A stretch of DNA of 64,000 nt, from contig JAMPIQ010000003.1 of the NCBI GenBank assembly GCA_024699855.1, positions 6,386,001-6,450,000 of the forward strand, read 5' to 3'. The DNA comes from Aphelenchoides besseyi (taxonomy: Eukaryota; Nematoda; Chromadorea; Rhabditida; Aphelenchoididae). Below the pieces are notes generated by a model that had not been told where the DNA came from, did not search any database, and saw only the letters and a list, made by a program, of their open reading frames with translations. Positions 33,656-48,277 of this stretch are shown in pieces; positions within the stretch are counted from its first letter, which is position 1; each line of letters opens with the position of its first letter. Both the position numbers and the translations under genes were made by a program.

Positions 33656-35174
33656 TCATTCCTCCTCTTTTGTCAACTTCTTCTGCTCCTGTTTGGCCTT
33701 TGCAGCCTTCCGTTTTGCTTGATATTCGATTTGCTTTTTGGTCGGATACGCCAATCCATCTTCAGCCAACACAAGTGCTTGAGCGATTTCAGTGGTCGAT
33801 TCAGGTGGCAAATATGAGTAGGTTGTTTGAATCGCATTTTCCAGCTCTTTGATCTTGTGGTAATACGCCGCGTTGGCCATCGGATCCCCATTGAGTTTCT
33901 TCCATTCACGACGATAAAAACGAAGAAAACGATCCGAATCAGTGACAATGTGAATTTGTGGCAAATTGGATTCTATCGCCTAAACGATGCCCATAGAACT
34001 AAAGATCAAAGAAGTTCTACCGTTTCTAACGCGGTGATGATTGCCGCCAATTGAGTTCGAAAATGAGTCAACGGAAACTCTGTAAAACGAACGCTTTTGT
34101 CCAGCTCCTTTTGTTCGGGCCAATGGACACCGTAGCCGCCGATGATGAATCCGTCATTGCTTGTGTGTAGTTTGCCACTCACGTAGGCAACATTCTTGTG
34201 TTTTGGTGCTTGAGTCGGTTGGATTTCTGGTTCCAACAACGTCGCATCACTTTCTAAACTTCAGATTCAGAATTTACGGAACGTTCGAACCAACCAATTT
34301 TCGATCGAATCGTTTCGTCCGTTCGCAAAAACTCCAAAACTCGATTGGCGCGTGACTGTTTAATATCCTCGTAAATAACTTTTGCCTAAAGATCGAGTTG
34401 ATTTGTAGGTCAAACAACAAAACTGTACATCAATTTGTGTCAACAATCGATCCAATTCCTCCAAATACTTTCGATTTTTGACTGGAGTTCCATCACGTTT
34501 CAAGTAACCGTTGTTACGCCAAGTCTTCAAATACAAAGAAGCGCACTTGGACACGTAAATGGAATCGGTCTTCACGATCACTCTGCTCAACTTCTTATCA
34601 ACAGCCTAAAGATTCACGATGTAAAAAGAAAGGAAAGAAACACTCACCTGTCTTAATGCAGTAACTACGGCGTCTAATTCAGCGATGGGCATCGAGACTT
34701 CCGACTTGTTTTCGGAAGAAATTTCTTTGTAAATATTCGCTTCATCGTTGGTACCCCAAAAGACGCCAATACGCGCCGCGGTTGTTCCATCGACTTTACT
34801 GATAATTCCAGTCGTGTAAACTACTTGTTGACTATCGAATTGAAACATTCAAGTCGGTTTCGATAAAAAAGCTTACTCTTCATAGTATTCGTTTGGCAAA
34901 AACTTCACAGTTTTACTCTTGAACTGCTTGGACGATTCTTTGATTTGCTTCATGACCTCATCTTGGCCAAAAAGAACCCTAAATACGAGATCAAAACAAA
35001 GCACGTAATCTATTGGCTTTACGATGAAGTGCCTTCAGAGTTCAGTTTTGACTGAGCAGTTGCGGGTGTAAAGCCGGCAACTGCAGCTAAAGTTCGCGAT
35101 GAACCAGTCGAGTAGTTGGTCGCTGCAGAACGAACACGATATATGCATCGAATGTTGGTTGCAAGTCGATGCAT
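33656..35174 (-). CDS. Mitochondrial tandem RNase H-like protein, probably catalytically inactive
   Basis: Minus-strand exons 35174-35023, 34978-34877, 34831-34648, 34605-34429, 34385-34295, 34253-34021, 33979-33656. The N-terminus (MHRLATNIRCIYRVRSAATN) is a good mitochondrial presequence. Two RNase H folds follow. Domain 1: QVVYTTGIISK, ARIGVFWG, IAELDAVVTAL, VIVKTDSIYV, and the basic handle TWRNNGYLKRDGTPVKNR. Domain 2: VAYVSGKLH, GYGVHWPE, FRTQLAAIITALE, IHIVTDSDRFL. Compared with RNase H1 (Asp, Glu, Asp, Asp), domain 1 keeps Glu and the second Asp but has Thr for the first Asp; domain 2 keeps only the middle Asp. The handle is kept, so RNA/DNA hybrid binding is possible. Confidence 0.8.
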
Positions 35175-35766
35175 CTGAAGCTAGCCGTTAGTAACGACAG
35201 ATATCTTACGCGAGTTAAAGTATTAACTGTGATCGTCGTAAAAATAAAGATGACTTTCAATACAACTAACTCGTTTGTCAACCAAACTATTTCACGCAAA
35301 AGCAATTGGATTCGATTGACCTTCTTACTGTTTTGTACTCATAGTGTGCAGTAAAACAATCGAATAAACAAAAAAACCGTATAAGCAATCATCGATACAG
35401 GGATCAAATTGCGCTTCCAAACAATCGTAAAGTTGAGTCTCATAAACGAATCTGCGGTCTGTACACGTGTATTCTTGAACACACAAATTGAAGATATAAC
35501 CAATTAAAACTGTTGAAGAGTACAGTGCGATAATTTGAAGTCATTGCATCCGGTTAATAAGATCACATTCAGAGGTGTTGAAACTTCTTTTTGATTGCCG
35601 CTTAACGCCAAACGTACATTCTCCAACGATTCCTTTCGGTTGTCACCGAGTTGGCGTTGTGTTGAATGAGATGTTGAAAGCGGCTTCAGCGTTTTTTATA
35701 ACCGTTTGATCAATATATCTTCTTAATCTCCAGGTAAACGGTCGGTCATATGCACTAAACGGCACG
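35175..35766. other. Intergenic, shared promoter region
   Basis: Lies between divergent genes (RNase H-like, minus; DHX8, plus). AT-rich with no coding support. No TATA box or other element stood out. Confidence 0.5.
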
Positions 35767-40006
<4,240 letters not shown>

Positions 40007-40527
40007 TTTCTTTGGGTCATTTGTTGTTATTATCACCTTTAACTTTCTATAAAACATTTTTTTTTTATTTAAAAGTCAATAAAGAGAATTCGATGATAAT
40101 ACAACTACTCATAAGTTAACAACAGTAACACGTAAGTTTAAACTTGGGACAATTAAAAGACTTACAAACTTACTTTGAAGGCATCGTTACTTTACGATGT
40201 TTCTGTTTTGCCAAGAAGTTTATTTTCGTCAACAAAAAGGTTGAGATTGTTGGTCTGGTTAACCTTTTTCAAAGAGCCAAGAAGTTTTACGGAGCGTAAA
40301 CGAAGGAAATGTGCAGTTGATTAAACTTGCAATCATTCCAATACATCCAATAACCATAATTTCTTATTGACATTGTTAAAAGTAAACTTTTTGAAGATCA
40401 AATTGATCACAATATTCAATATGTAAATTGGTAAAGTCTTGCATAGTGTCGCTTTCAACTTCCGAAAAGAGTCGAATCGGATCGTCCGAAGTTGAAAGGT
40501 CGATCAGATTTTTTGTTGCTTGAAATC
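40007..40527. other. Intergenic
   Basis: AT-rich. Holds the DHX8 polyadenylation region (AATAAA near 40079) and the upstream region of the next gene. Nothing else is supported. Confidence 0.5.
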
Positions 40528-41536
40528 ATGACCGAACAAGCGCTTCTTGACAACATTAACGATCGTATCACGGCTCTGTTGGTCATTATGATCGTTCTGG
40601 GTTGTTTAATCGTGATCTACACAGTCATTGAATGTGGTTTGGTTGTCTACTCGACGTCTGTGCACGCGAAGAAGAACAGCGAGGATGTTAAGGTAAAGAA
40701 AATGAAATAGCTCTGTGATGCGCGTACTTTTAGTCGCACTTGGAGTCTGTCGTAGTTGATCCGTTGACTAAGAAAGGTCGCCGCAAGAGCAACAAGAAAT
40801 CAAGTCGCAAGCCACGCAAATCTCGTCGTCATTCGGCTACTTCAACCAAATCGAAGTCGTCGAAATCGAGTGCCAAGAAATCAAAGCAACGCAGTGGAAA
40901 GTCGAGCAACGAAAAGCCGTCGGATCGTTGGGTCCGCAATGATGCACGTGATGTTTACAAGTAAGTTTGGTTTTACGATCATTAATGATCGGCCTTTAGA
41001 CCAATACCAACGATTCCGAATACTCCAGCACCTAGTCTAGAGGTTCTCAAGGTTCAACCACCGATTCAACGCGCTCGAGGAGTAGAATTGGATGCTGGTT
41101 GTAACACTGCTGAAGAGATCAGCCCTGAAAAAGTCAAGAAGATATCTTCGTTGTTGGATGTTGGACAACCACATAAACCAGAGCTCAACGCGTTGAATGA
41201 GGTTTCGGCGCCTTTCAAGCCGGTTAGTGCTGATGGTCATAAGAAATCAGTTTGGTTTTCAGGTTCAAACCGGCGAGGAAATGTCGCCAGCTGTGTCGGA
41301 TGCTCGAACGTCAAAGAACGAGTTGCCAAGTGATTTGAAAACGGCAATCGAAAAGCTGCCAGAAAGTTCGAAGACCAGTGAATCGAAGTCGGCTGCCAAT
41401 TCGGTTTATCTCTTGCCGAGCGGTATGTTTCGGTTTACCCGATCGCCATAATGAATGTATTTCAGGCGGTGAAGGAACTCGTAGTGCTCATGTTCACTTA
41501 CCGATGATGAACAATCAAGAGCCACCAAAGCCTTAG
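40528..41536 (+). CDS. Single-pass membrane protein with Lys/Ser-rich cytoplasmic tail
   Basis: Five exons: 40528-40692, 40734-40960, 41000-41222, 41263-41422, 41466-41536, about 281 aa. A short polar N-terminus is followed by one strong membrane helix (ALLVIMIVLGCLIVIYTVIE), then a basic region with repeated KSSKS and SRKPRKSRR motifs, then a mixed acidic and Pro-rich tail ending EPPKP. No known domain. The same plan (N-terminal helix, then basic Ser-rich tail) recurs in the gene at 59376-60334. The function is unknown; the basic tail could bind nucleic acid or acidic lipid surfaces. Confidence 0.7.
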
Positions 41537-41734
41537 TTCGATTGTTGCTATGTTGTGAATTTTGAGGTGAAAATAAAATCTGTAGAAATGGTAATTAGAA
41601 TGATAGAATGAAAAGTAATGGTTGTTGAACAGAGTGAACTCTTTTGTCTCGTAGATTTATTTGTTAAAGAGTTACGAACACAATACAGAATGAAAGATTG
41701 CGATGGAAAAGTAGATCGTTTAAAGTACCAACAT

Positions 41735-43116
41735 TCACTCGTCTTGTGGCCATGGACATCGAAATGGCGAGTTTGGCGGAAGCAATTCCAACGTTTGCCG
41801 ATAAATCTCCGGGTCAATTTGAGCGCGTCGTCGAAGTGCCATCCAAGTCAAATTGAACAATGAATCAATATCACTAGAGAATCCGATTGGTAGTCAAATG
41901 AACAAGAGTACTTACTTGATAGCAAAACGGTAGTACTCCAACATATGACGACAAGTTTTATTTGTCGCTTGAACAATGAGCACGTTGGTTCTGTCGCTTG
42001 TTAAACCGTGGACATTTCCGTATATGCAGATTCCTAAGTTGGTCCACTCCAAACTCTTCTTATTGAATGCAAAAAATGAATAATATTCGTAATTTCGCGT
42101 TCCAACGATAAGAAGATCGCCTATCCAAACATAATCACGACTCTAAAAGTTGATTTTATGTTAACACTTGAGTATGTGAACTAACATAAACCGAGAATGT
42201 TGGAAGTTCAGCGCACGGTTTGGTCGCGTGTTTTGTGACCACTCCATCATCCAAAGAAACTTGAATAAGGGAGTTTGCTTTGACACATGAATGATTGTCG
42301 CGATAAAACCCAAAGAGAAATCCATTCTTTTGAGTTGAGAAGCTAAGAGAATCAAGGTTTTGAAGTTTAAGTTCAAGCTGAAGGCCGTTTCGAAAATTGA
42401 TCGTATAATAAGTGGCGTTGTTGCTCCTCCAGTGACTTAGGAAGCATCCAATTTGTTGAGAAGTTGGGACAAATTCATAAGTTGAACCATTTTGCAGTAC
42501 CATGAAATCGGTTACTGTTGTTGTGCAATTGACAAGATCGAATGTTCCACGCAAAAGAGCTTGTCCTTTGTTGTTGCTAACCAAAATAAGAACTGTGGTT
42601 TCATCGACGTAATAAATTGACAAGATCCTCGAACATTGTGCCGCAAGAGATCGTCCACGTCTGTTGTTTTGAATTTTGGACCAATCAAAATTCATTTGTC
42701 TAAATTGCTCGTTCTGTCCTGATGAGAAGCTCGTCAACCTACTTCAGTCGTTCATGAAATGTGTCAACAATCCAATGAACTCCTTGATATGACAGGAACT
42801 GAAACCGTCCATTAGATCCAGAAGTCTCGCAATGACGAGGTTCTTCCTCTGTTCGTAGACTGCAGTAGAGAGCACGCATCGTTCTGAGCATATTCGAATT
42901 CTTCAACAACACTTGACCAGCGACTGTCTTCGAAGTGCCCATTGAGAAGTCGCCATGATTGAAACGTTTGTACCACAACGAAGCCGAGACTCTGCCCATC
43001 ACCTTCGAACCGAGTTCCGAGTACACGACGTTGAGCGCCTTCTTGTAATCCTCCACGCCATTCTTGAACTGCTCCAGTAATATTGCACGAGCGTAAAGTT
43101 TATCTTTGATTTTCAT
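41735..43116 (-). CDS. HTH_48 (mariner transposase-type) domain fused to a beta-rich domain
   Basis: Minus-strand exons 43116-42743, 42699-42186, 42142-41916, 41873-41735 (about 417 aa). The first about 60 residues match the Mos1/mariner N-terminal helix-turn-helix: ARAILLEQFKNGVEDYKKAL, then LGSKVMGRVSASLWYKRFNH. No DDE/D catalytic domain follows. Instead about 300 residues of beta-rich sequence follow, with repeated short Trp/Tyr strands (SIYYVDETTVLILVSNN, NNATYYTINFRNGLQLEL, YVWIGDLLIVGTRNYEYYSF), suggesting a propeller-like domain. Nematodes are known to carry genes joining this HTH to unrelated parts. A close relative sits head to head at 43409. Confidence 0.72.
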
Positions 43117-43408
43117 TGTCTGAAAACAGATTTAAACGTAAACGACAAGATGGCCACTCAAAGATGGCGTTGATTGCGTAACATCCAAAACTGCTGATCA
43201 GTCGATAGCACTTACCGAATTACGAAGTTGAATAGAAGACCGAAATAAAGAACGAAAAAGTTGAGAAATTGGTTGACTTTTGTTGCAGACGCTTCGTTCG
43301 ATGGTCGGAAATCAATAGCAATTGACCGGAAACACCAACTCGAAATTCTTTTTCTGTTGGTGTTCCGATCTTTCAATTTATGCTTTGACTTCACTATCTT
43401 TTAGACAA
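43117..43408. promoter_or_regulatory. Shared upstream region of a divergent HTH_48 gene pair
   Basis: 292 bases separate the two start codons. A CTTTTAG acceptor-like sequence lies 4 bases before the plus-strand ATG, suggesting trans-splicing or a 5' UTR intron. No TATA box stood out. Confidence 0.4.
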
Positions 43409-43861
43409 ATGACAACCCAAGAGCAGATCTCCGCACGTGTTCTGTTGCTCGAACAGTTTCAAGAAGGAAAGTCGGAGAACGAAGCTCTCGATCACGTTCA
43501 TCACCGGCTTGGTTCCCAATCGATGTCCAAACGATCGGCGACCATTTGGTTCAACAAATTCAAACGCGGCCAAATCAAAGTCTGCAGAAACCAAACGACG
43601 GCCGGAGATCGGGCGTTGATGAAGGGATTGAGGTTTCTGGGCGCGAAGCGATGGCCGAAAAGCAAAATCCGTGGGTTCAATCAATTTGCTTGTTTAGTTC
43701 ATCTTCTGCTTTCAGCGCCATCAGAAGAGTACGACGTCTTCACGAACGTCTTGTTCGGATTGTTCTTCTACATTGCCATGATTTTTGTTTTGTACTTTGC
43801 GGGCGCAATCGACAAGTTGGCCGATTGCGCAAATTTCCGTTGCATGAGCAGTTGGTTATAA
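43409..43861 (+). CDS. HTH_48 domain protein with a C-terminal membrane helix
   Basis: A single open frame of about 150 codons. The N-terminal domain is the mariner-type HTH: ARVLLLEQFQEGKSENEALD, HHRLGSQSMSKRSATIWFNK. It is recognisably a paralogue of the gene on the other strand (43116-42743), sharing the RVLLLEQF core, LGS and W-NKF positions. The C-terminal part contains a hydrophobic helix (FGLFFYIAMIFVLYFAGAI). A second frame is also open from about 43630 to 43917, so a spliced alternative C-terminus is possible; the single-exon reading is the simplest. Confidence 0.62.
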   Translation: MTTQEQISARVLLLEQFQEGKSENEALDHVHHRLGSQSMSKRSATIWFNKFKRGQIKVCRNQTTAGDRALMKGLRFLGAKRWPKSKIRGFNQFACLVHLLLSAPSEEYDVFTNVLFGLFFYIAMIFVLYFAGAIDKLADCANFRCMSSWL

Positions 43862-44001
43862 TTCTTTTGATTAGTTTGCCATTACCTTGTTTATTTCTGA
43901 CATCTAATAAAATTTGAATGACCAGAAACCCAGAGCATGACAATAACTTTTGATCAGTCACATTCTTCGGCGACTTCATTCTTTCGATTGGGGGCAGGGC
44001 G

Positions 44002-45515
44002 ATGAGTCGCGAAAACAACACTCCGGAACGACCAAATCAATTCAAACGTCTCATCAACTATCTCAAAGCTCGACGTGCAAAACTCTTATCTGCTGAGAAC
44101 AACATGAACGAAGCTCAGCAGAATGTGACTGTCGAAAGCAAAGTCAACCCGAAAACTAAAAACGAGGTTTGTTCTCAGTTCTTCTAAACCTTCTGACCAT
44201 CAATTCAGAATTCTGTTCGACCGCGTACTCTTCAAAAGAAACCCATTCGACGTCGGAACGCTGAACGCGACATCAGTGCTGTGCCCCAGAAGCCCAAAGA
44301 ACGCTCCACAGCTCAACAGAAACCTATTAAACCAACAGCTTCCAAAGAACAACAATCGAAAACTCAACGCTCAATTCGACGCACGTAAGTTTTGATCGAC
44401 CCAGTCAATCAGTGTTCGTGCTTTCAGTAGTGTCGAAAAGACTCAAAAAGAAACCACCGCTTCATTTGCTGTTCCAATTCAAAAGGTATCTGCTCCTAAA
44501 TTCAATTCACAGATGTATTTTAGAAAGCGACCACCGCTCAAAATCGTCAGTCACGTTCACGTCGTCGTCGTCGTTCGAGTGATGAAACAGAAGAGGAAAC
44601 AGTCACTGAATGTAGGGAAACCACATTCTGTCGATTCTTTTTGTTTTCAGCCATCAAGCGCAGTTTCAAGACAATTCGCCGTCGAAGCAAAGACAAGTTC
44701 ACGAAAATGCGAGTGGTGATGAGTCGTCCGCTTCGTGAACGCGGAATGCAAAAGATGTTGGAACGCGTCAAGAATCGCGAACAAGCCAGTGAGGGAAATG
44801 CTCATTTGAAGGAAGGAGACGATCAGTTTCCACGACTCAAAACATATGCCCGAAAATTGACTGATGGATCACCAAAGAACTCGAAAGCATCACCGAAAAC
44901 TGCTGACGAGAATACTACGCAGGTCAGTTGCTCAACATAGATGATGGCTGAACTGAACTTTCAGAAAAGCGCTTACGAAGAGAACTCAAAACACGAAAAA
45001 GTATCGATTCTTAACGCAGATGGACGACCGTTTTGGCAGCAAAAGAATAAAGGTGAACAACAAGCACTGATGGACGAAGAGGATATAACCGACGATTCGT
45101 TGCCTATGAACGCATCGATCATCGTCGAGATCACTGCGGGAAACATCAAACTGACGGAAATGCCCAAAACTAAGTGAGTTTGTCTTCTACTTCTAACCGC
45201 TTTTTTGGGCTTCTACTGAACCCGTACGGCGACTTGAAAGTGATGAAGGCTCGTGATTCGGTTTTCTTCAACCACGAGATCCTCTTCAGGTTCTTTCGAA
45301 CTTTCTTTCTTCACTGATTGACTTTCAGCAACACAGTTCGCTCGATGGTCAATTTGGCCGATGATGGCGAAACGAAGTCCGAATACCAAGTGACCGAAAC
45401 CCAAGATGAACCGAATCGAAAGCCTCTGACTATCACTGAGCCTGAGACCATCGTTTACTACGATTCTGATGGAACATACTATACGCTTCCAATTAGTCCA
45501 GCAAAAAAGAAATAA
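44002..45515 (+). CDS. Basic, low-complexity protein of unknown function
   Basis: Seven exons: 44002-44166, 44209-44384, 44428-44485, 44524-44611, 44651-44922, 44965-45173, 45329-45515. The first half is strongly basic and Gln/Lys/Arg-rich with RRRRRSSDETEEE at the exon 4 end; the middle has IKRSFKTIRRRSKDKFTKM; the C-terminal third is acidic and ends YYTLPISPAKKK. No membrane helix or known domain. The composition suggests a nuclear or nucleic-acid-associated protein. The last intron (45174-45328) is longer than usual. Confidence 0.6.
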
Positions 45516-45566
45516 ACAATCCTTTTTATTCAGACATAAATACGAACAAATTTACTACAAGAGATC

Positions 45567-45962
45567 TCATTGTTGGTTTTCGGACTTCTTGAAGGTGATT
45601 GGAATGGAATACTTCTTTGGTTCGTTCACGGCCGCCAACTTGTTTGCACAAACCACAATCTCTCCACGTTCGTTCAATTCGCAGCGAACAGATTCACGAT
45701 CCACGTCTTTGGGCAGTTGGATTGAACGTTTCAGAGAACGAGCGTAGTGTTCGTTACGACTGTTGAGCTTCTGTTCGGCTTCGATTACAATCATATCGCC
45801 GTTGTGTTGAACGGAAATATCCGACGGTCGAAAGCCCTGGAAGTTGCAGGTGTATCGAAAGTCGCCGCTTTTGTCCACATCAGTGGTGCCCATCGAACGT
45901 TCCATTCGTTGGATCGACGGCCACATATCGTCCAAAAGAGAGTCGAGAAGAATCAATGACAT
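45567..45962 (-). CDS. Small heat-shock protein (Hsp20/alpha-crystallin)
   Basis: A single-exon gene, 131 codons from the ATG at 45962 (a further in-frame ATG is at 45983 but lies inside the promoter side). The alpha-crystallin domain runs from FRYTCNFQGFRPSDISVQHN through IVIEAEQK and LPKDVDRESVRCELNERGEI to VVCANKL. The usual IxI motif at the C-terminus is present as SIPITF. Hsp20s are ATP-independent holdases. It is divergent from a second Hsp20 with only about 280 bases between the ATGs. Confidence 0.92.
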   Translation of the reverse strand: MSLILLDSLLDDMWPSIQRMERSMGTTDVDKSGDFRYTCNFQGFRPSDISVQHNGDMIVIEAEQKLNSRNEHYARSLKRSIQLPKDVDRESVRCELNERGEIVVCANKLAAVNEPKKYSIPITFKKSENQQ

Positions 45963-46241
45963 TTTAGAGCTCAGAATTACCACAGGAATAAGCGTTGTTG
46001 TCCATTTCGTTTCAGTCGCCTTTTATACTCACGAAGAATGAGGGCGGAGAAGCGGCGGGAAATTTCAGCCGTTCGCTCGTCGCTTCCCGAAAGTTCAGCC
46101 ACTTTCTCGGCGGTTCGCAGCTCTTCGCTCCTCTTCGCGACCACTCGAACTGGCGTGTATAAAAGAAGAGAGCGAAGAGAAAGCGAACAACAAACCGAAA
46201 AGTGAATTCAAGTATTCTTTCTGTACTTCTAGTGCTCTAAA
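45963..46241. promoter_or_regulatory. Bidirectional heat-shock promoter
   Basis: Between two divergent Hsp20 genes. A perfect three-unit heat-shock element, TTCCCGAAAGTTC, spans 46084-46096 (TTC, GAA, TTC spaced by two bases). A second two-unit element, GAAATTTC, is at 46059-46066. TATAAAA boxes face outward: 46158-46164 for the plus-strand gene and, on the minus strand, the complement of 46021-46027 for the other gene. This is the architecture of C. elegans hsp-16 pairs. Confidence 0.85.
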
Positions 46242-46703
46242 ATGTCATTGCTTCCATTTGTCTTTGCTCACCCAATGGACGTCTATCGCCCTCGTCAACA
46301 CTATCGTTCCTACAATCCATTCCACGAGTTGCAACAGGTCGACTCGCTCATGAACTCTGCTCTCCGTTCCATGGACAACGAAATGGCCGCCGATATTCGT
46401 TACAACGACAAGGGCGATCTCTCGCTTCAATGTCAAACTGCCGGATTCAAACCCGAGGAGTTGAGTGTGGATGTCGAAGGCGATCGTTTGACCGTGAAGG
46501 GAAAGCACGTGGAAAAGAAGGACGGCGAGAGTGTGGAACGTCATTTCACTCGTATGATTCGTTTGCCGAAGGAGTTGGATCAGAGCAAAATCAAGTGCGA
46601 ATTGGACGATCGCGGTCAGTTGGTTGTTTCGGTTCCGCGTGTCGAACAGATCGAAGCTCCGAAACAAAACGTTCCGATCGAGATGAAGCCAAAGGACAAG
46701 TGA
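46242..46703 (+). CDS. Small heat-shock protein (Hsp20/alpha-crystallin)
   Basis: A single-exon gene of 153 codons. Alpha-crystallin domain from LSLQCQTAGFKPEELSVDVE through DRLTVKGKHVEKKDGE and IRLPKELDQSKIKCELDDRG to VVSVPRVEQ. The C-terminus carries NVPIEM. The N-terminus is Tyr/Arg-rich and shows no signal peptide. It is divergent from the Hsp20 at 45567 and shares its promoter. AATAAA at about 46738. Confidence 0.94.
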   Translation: MSLLPFVFAHPMDVYRPRQHYRSYNPFHELQQVDSLMNSALRSMDNEMAADIRYNDKGDLSLQCQTAGFKPEELSVDVEGDRLTVKGKHVEKKDGESVERHFTRMIRLPKELDQSKIKCELDDRGQLVVSVPRVEQIEAPKQNVPIEMKPKDK

Positions 46704-46852
46704 TCTCACTTCTTCGTTGTCTGTAATTTGTTCTGATAAATAAACTTGTAATTTATACGTTAATGGCCACATTTGGTTGACTTAAATCGTCTGTTTATTT
46801 TGATCTCTCTATGTCGAACAATAGAAGTCTAGTGGATTTCTTGGCCTGTCAA

Positions 46853-47907
46853 TTACGGAAATAAGTCCGCTTGAACGTTTCCGTCAGCAGTTGGATGCAA
46901 ATTTCCGTAGATTGCGTAGAAGTGAACCAAAGCATCCAAACTGCCAAAGAAATGAATCTCCGGATTCGCAGATTTGACGTAGTACTTGAACGATCGTGAC
47001 CCAGAAGCCGGATCGTTACACAACTTTCGAGCAATCGGGAAGTGCCTAAACAAGTGGTTGTGGAGCATAAACAAGCCTTAAAATGGCTTACAAATGACTA
47101 CCAGCGCTGGTGCAGTAGACGATGTAGAGAGTCAACTCGCTCTTAAGATCTTCGACTGAACGTAATTTCGATGGCACTTTGTGATAAACACGGAAACTTG
47201 TAGGTTTGTTGCATTGACGAGCGGCTTCACGTGATTTCATAATTCCAATGTAAAAATCAGCCAACGATTTGTTTCCACACGCAGCAGAAGTGACGCGTTT
47301 GGAGTCCTTTCCACGAATAAACTTCTTCGGTGGTTGAGCGGCTTGGAAGTTTCTGAACTCGATGGTTAGCATCAGAGAGATAGGAACTAACCCGTTCATA
47401 ACCTCAATGTTTTCGTAAATATTGTCCCTTGGAACTGACAGAAGACGACGATTAAACTCCGGAAATTGATTGTCTAGAATCGCCCAGTCAACTAAAAGTC
47501 CGATATTGAACTCACCATTGCGGTTTTTCCCATCGAAGACCAACGATTTGCGCTCCGGTCCACGACGATCAGATTGTTTCGCGCCTAGAAAGCTGTTGTC
47601 GTGAGGCACAGGAATCAACGGAAGCTGTGTCGATGCATCCAAGTTCGCGTATCCGTTTTCATCTTCCGAAGCAGCCGACGGCAACTTGAGCGAATTGTTC
47701 GGCGTTGGAGCTGATGTCTCCTTCGACTTCAAACCCAAAACTCCCGTAGCTGCTTGATCTTGACGACGAACTTGAGCTTCGCGAATTCCTTTTCTGCATT
47801 GAGTTCCGTGAATGCAACAAATCAACGGCTTCTGACGATTGATTATTGCACCACCCGGCGAAATAGTCGATTCGGAAGATAAACCGCGACTCGCTTCTTT
47901 ACCCATT
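46853..47907 (-). CDS. SH2-like domain protein, likely N-myristoylated
   Basis: Minus-strand exons 47907-47392, 47352-47092, 47045-46853. The only ATG in the matching frame gives MGKEASRG, a canonical myristoylation start (Gly2, Ser6). The middle is polar and low in structure. The C-terminal about 120 residues look like an SH2 domain: FYIGIMKSREAARQC, SFRVYHKVPSKLRS, ELTLYIVYC, then FPIARKLCND and the end EIHFFGSLDALVHFYAIYG. The usual FLVR segment reads SFRVYHK, so the phosphotyrosine-binding Arg is not in its normal place. Upstream sequence to about 48031 (with its own GTAAG donor) may be a 5' exon in another frame. Confidence 0.65.
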
Positions 47908-48277
47908 CGTAAACCTTTGGCTTTGTAGTTGTAAGACACTGAAAAGACCAACATTGAACGTATGAATTTAAACTTACTTTGAAACAAACGAAAGAACTAG
48001 CGACTGCGTCCGACAGCCAATTGAAGACCAAATGATTAGTGCAGCAGAATGTCGACTATGAAGTTTATGTAAAGTTTCTATCAACAACTGCTTGACAAAC
48101 GGCGCTTCTGTTGTTTATCGGATGGCCATGAGATTAAGCGCATAGAGACTAGATTGACGTTTGATCAATTTTATATAACAGCAACTATCAAATAGATTTG
48201 TTTTTATTTTTCTTATAATCCTTTATGTACACGAATAGAAAAAGATCATAATAACGAATAAGTTGATGGTTGTTCTA
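47908..48277. other. Intergenic
   Basis: Upstream of the SH2-like gene. A minus-strand frame at 48031 with a GTAAG donor does not join the SH2-like gene in frame. The rest is AT-rich and non-coding as far as can be seen. Confidence 0.4.

Noticed and set aside
33540..33659. A possible downstream operon gene whose ATG overlaps the RNase H-like stop (ATGA)
   Set aside because: It has a hydrophobic start and a GTAAG donor but no downstream exon with a usable acceptor and frame.
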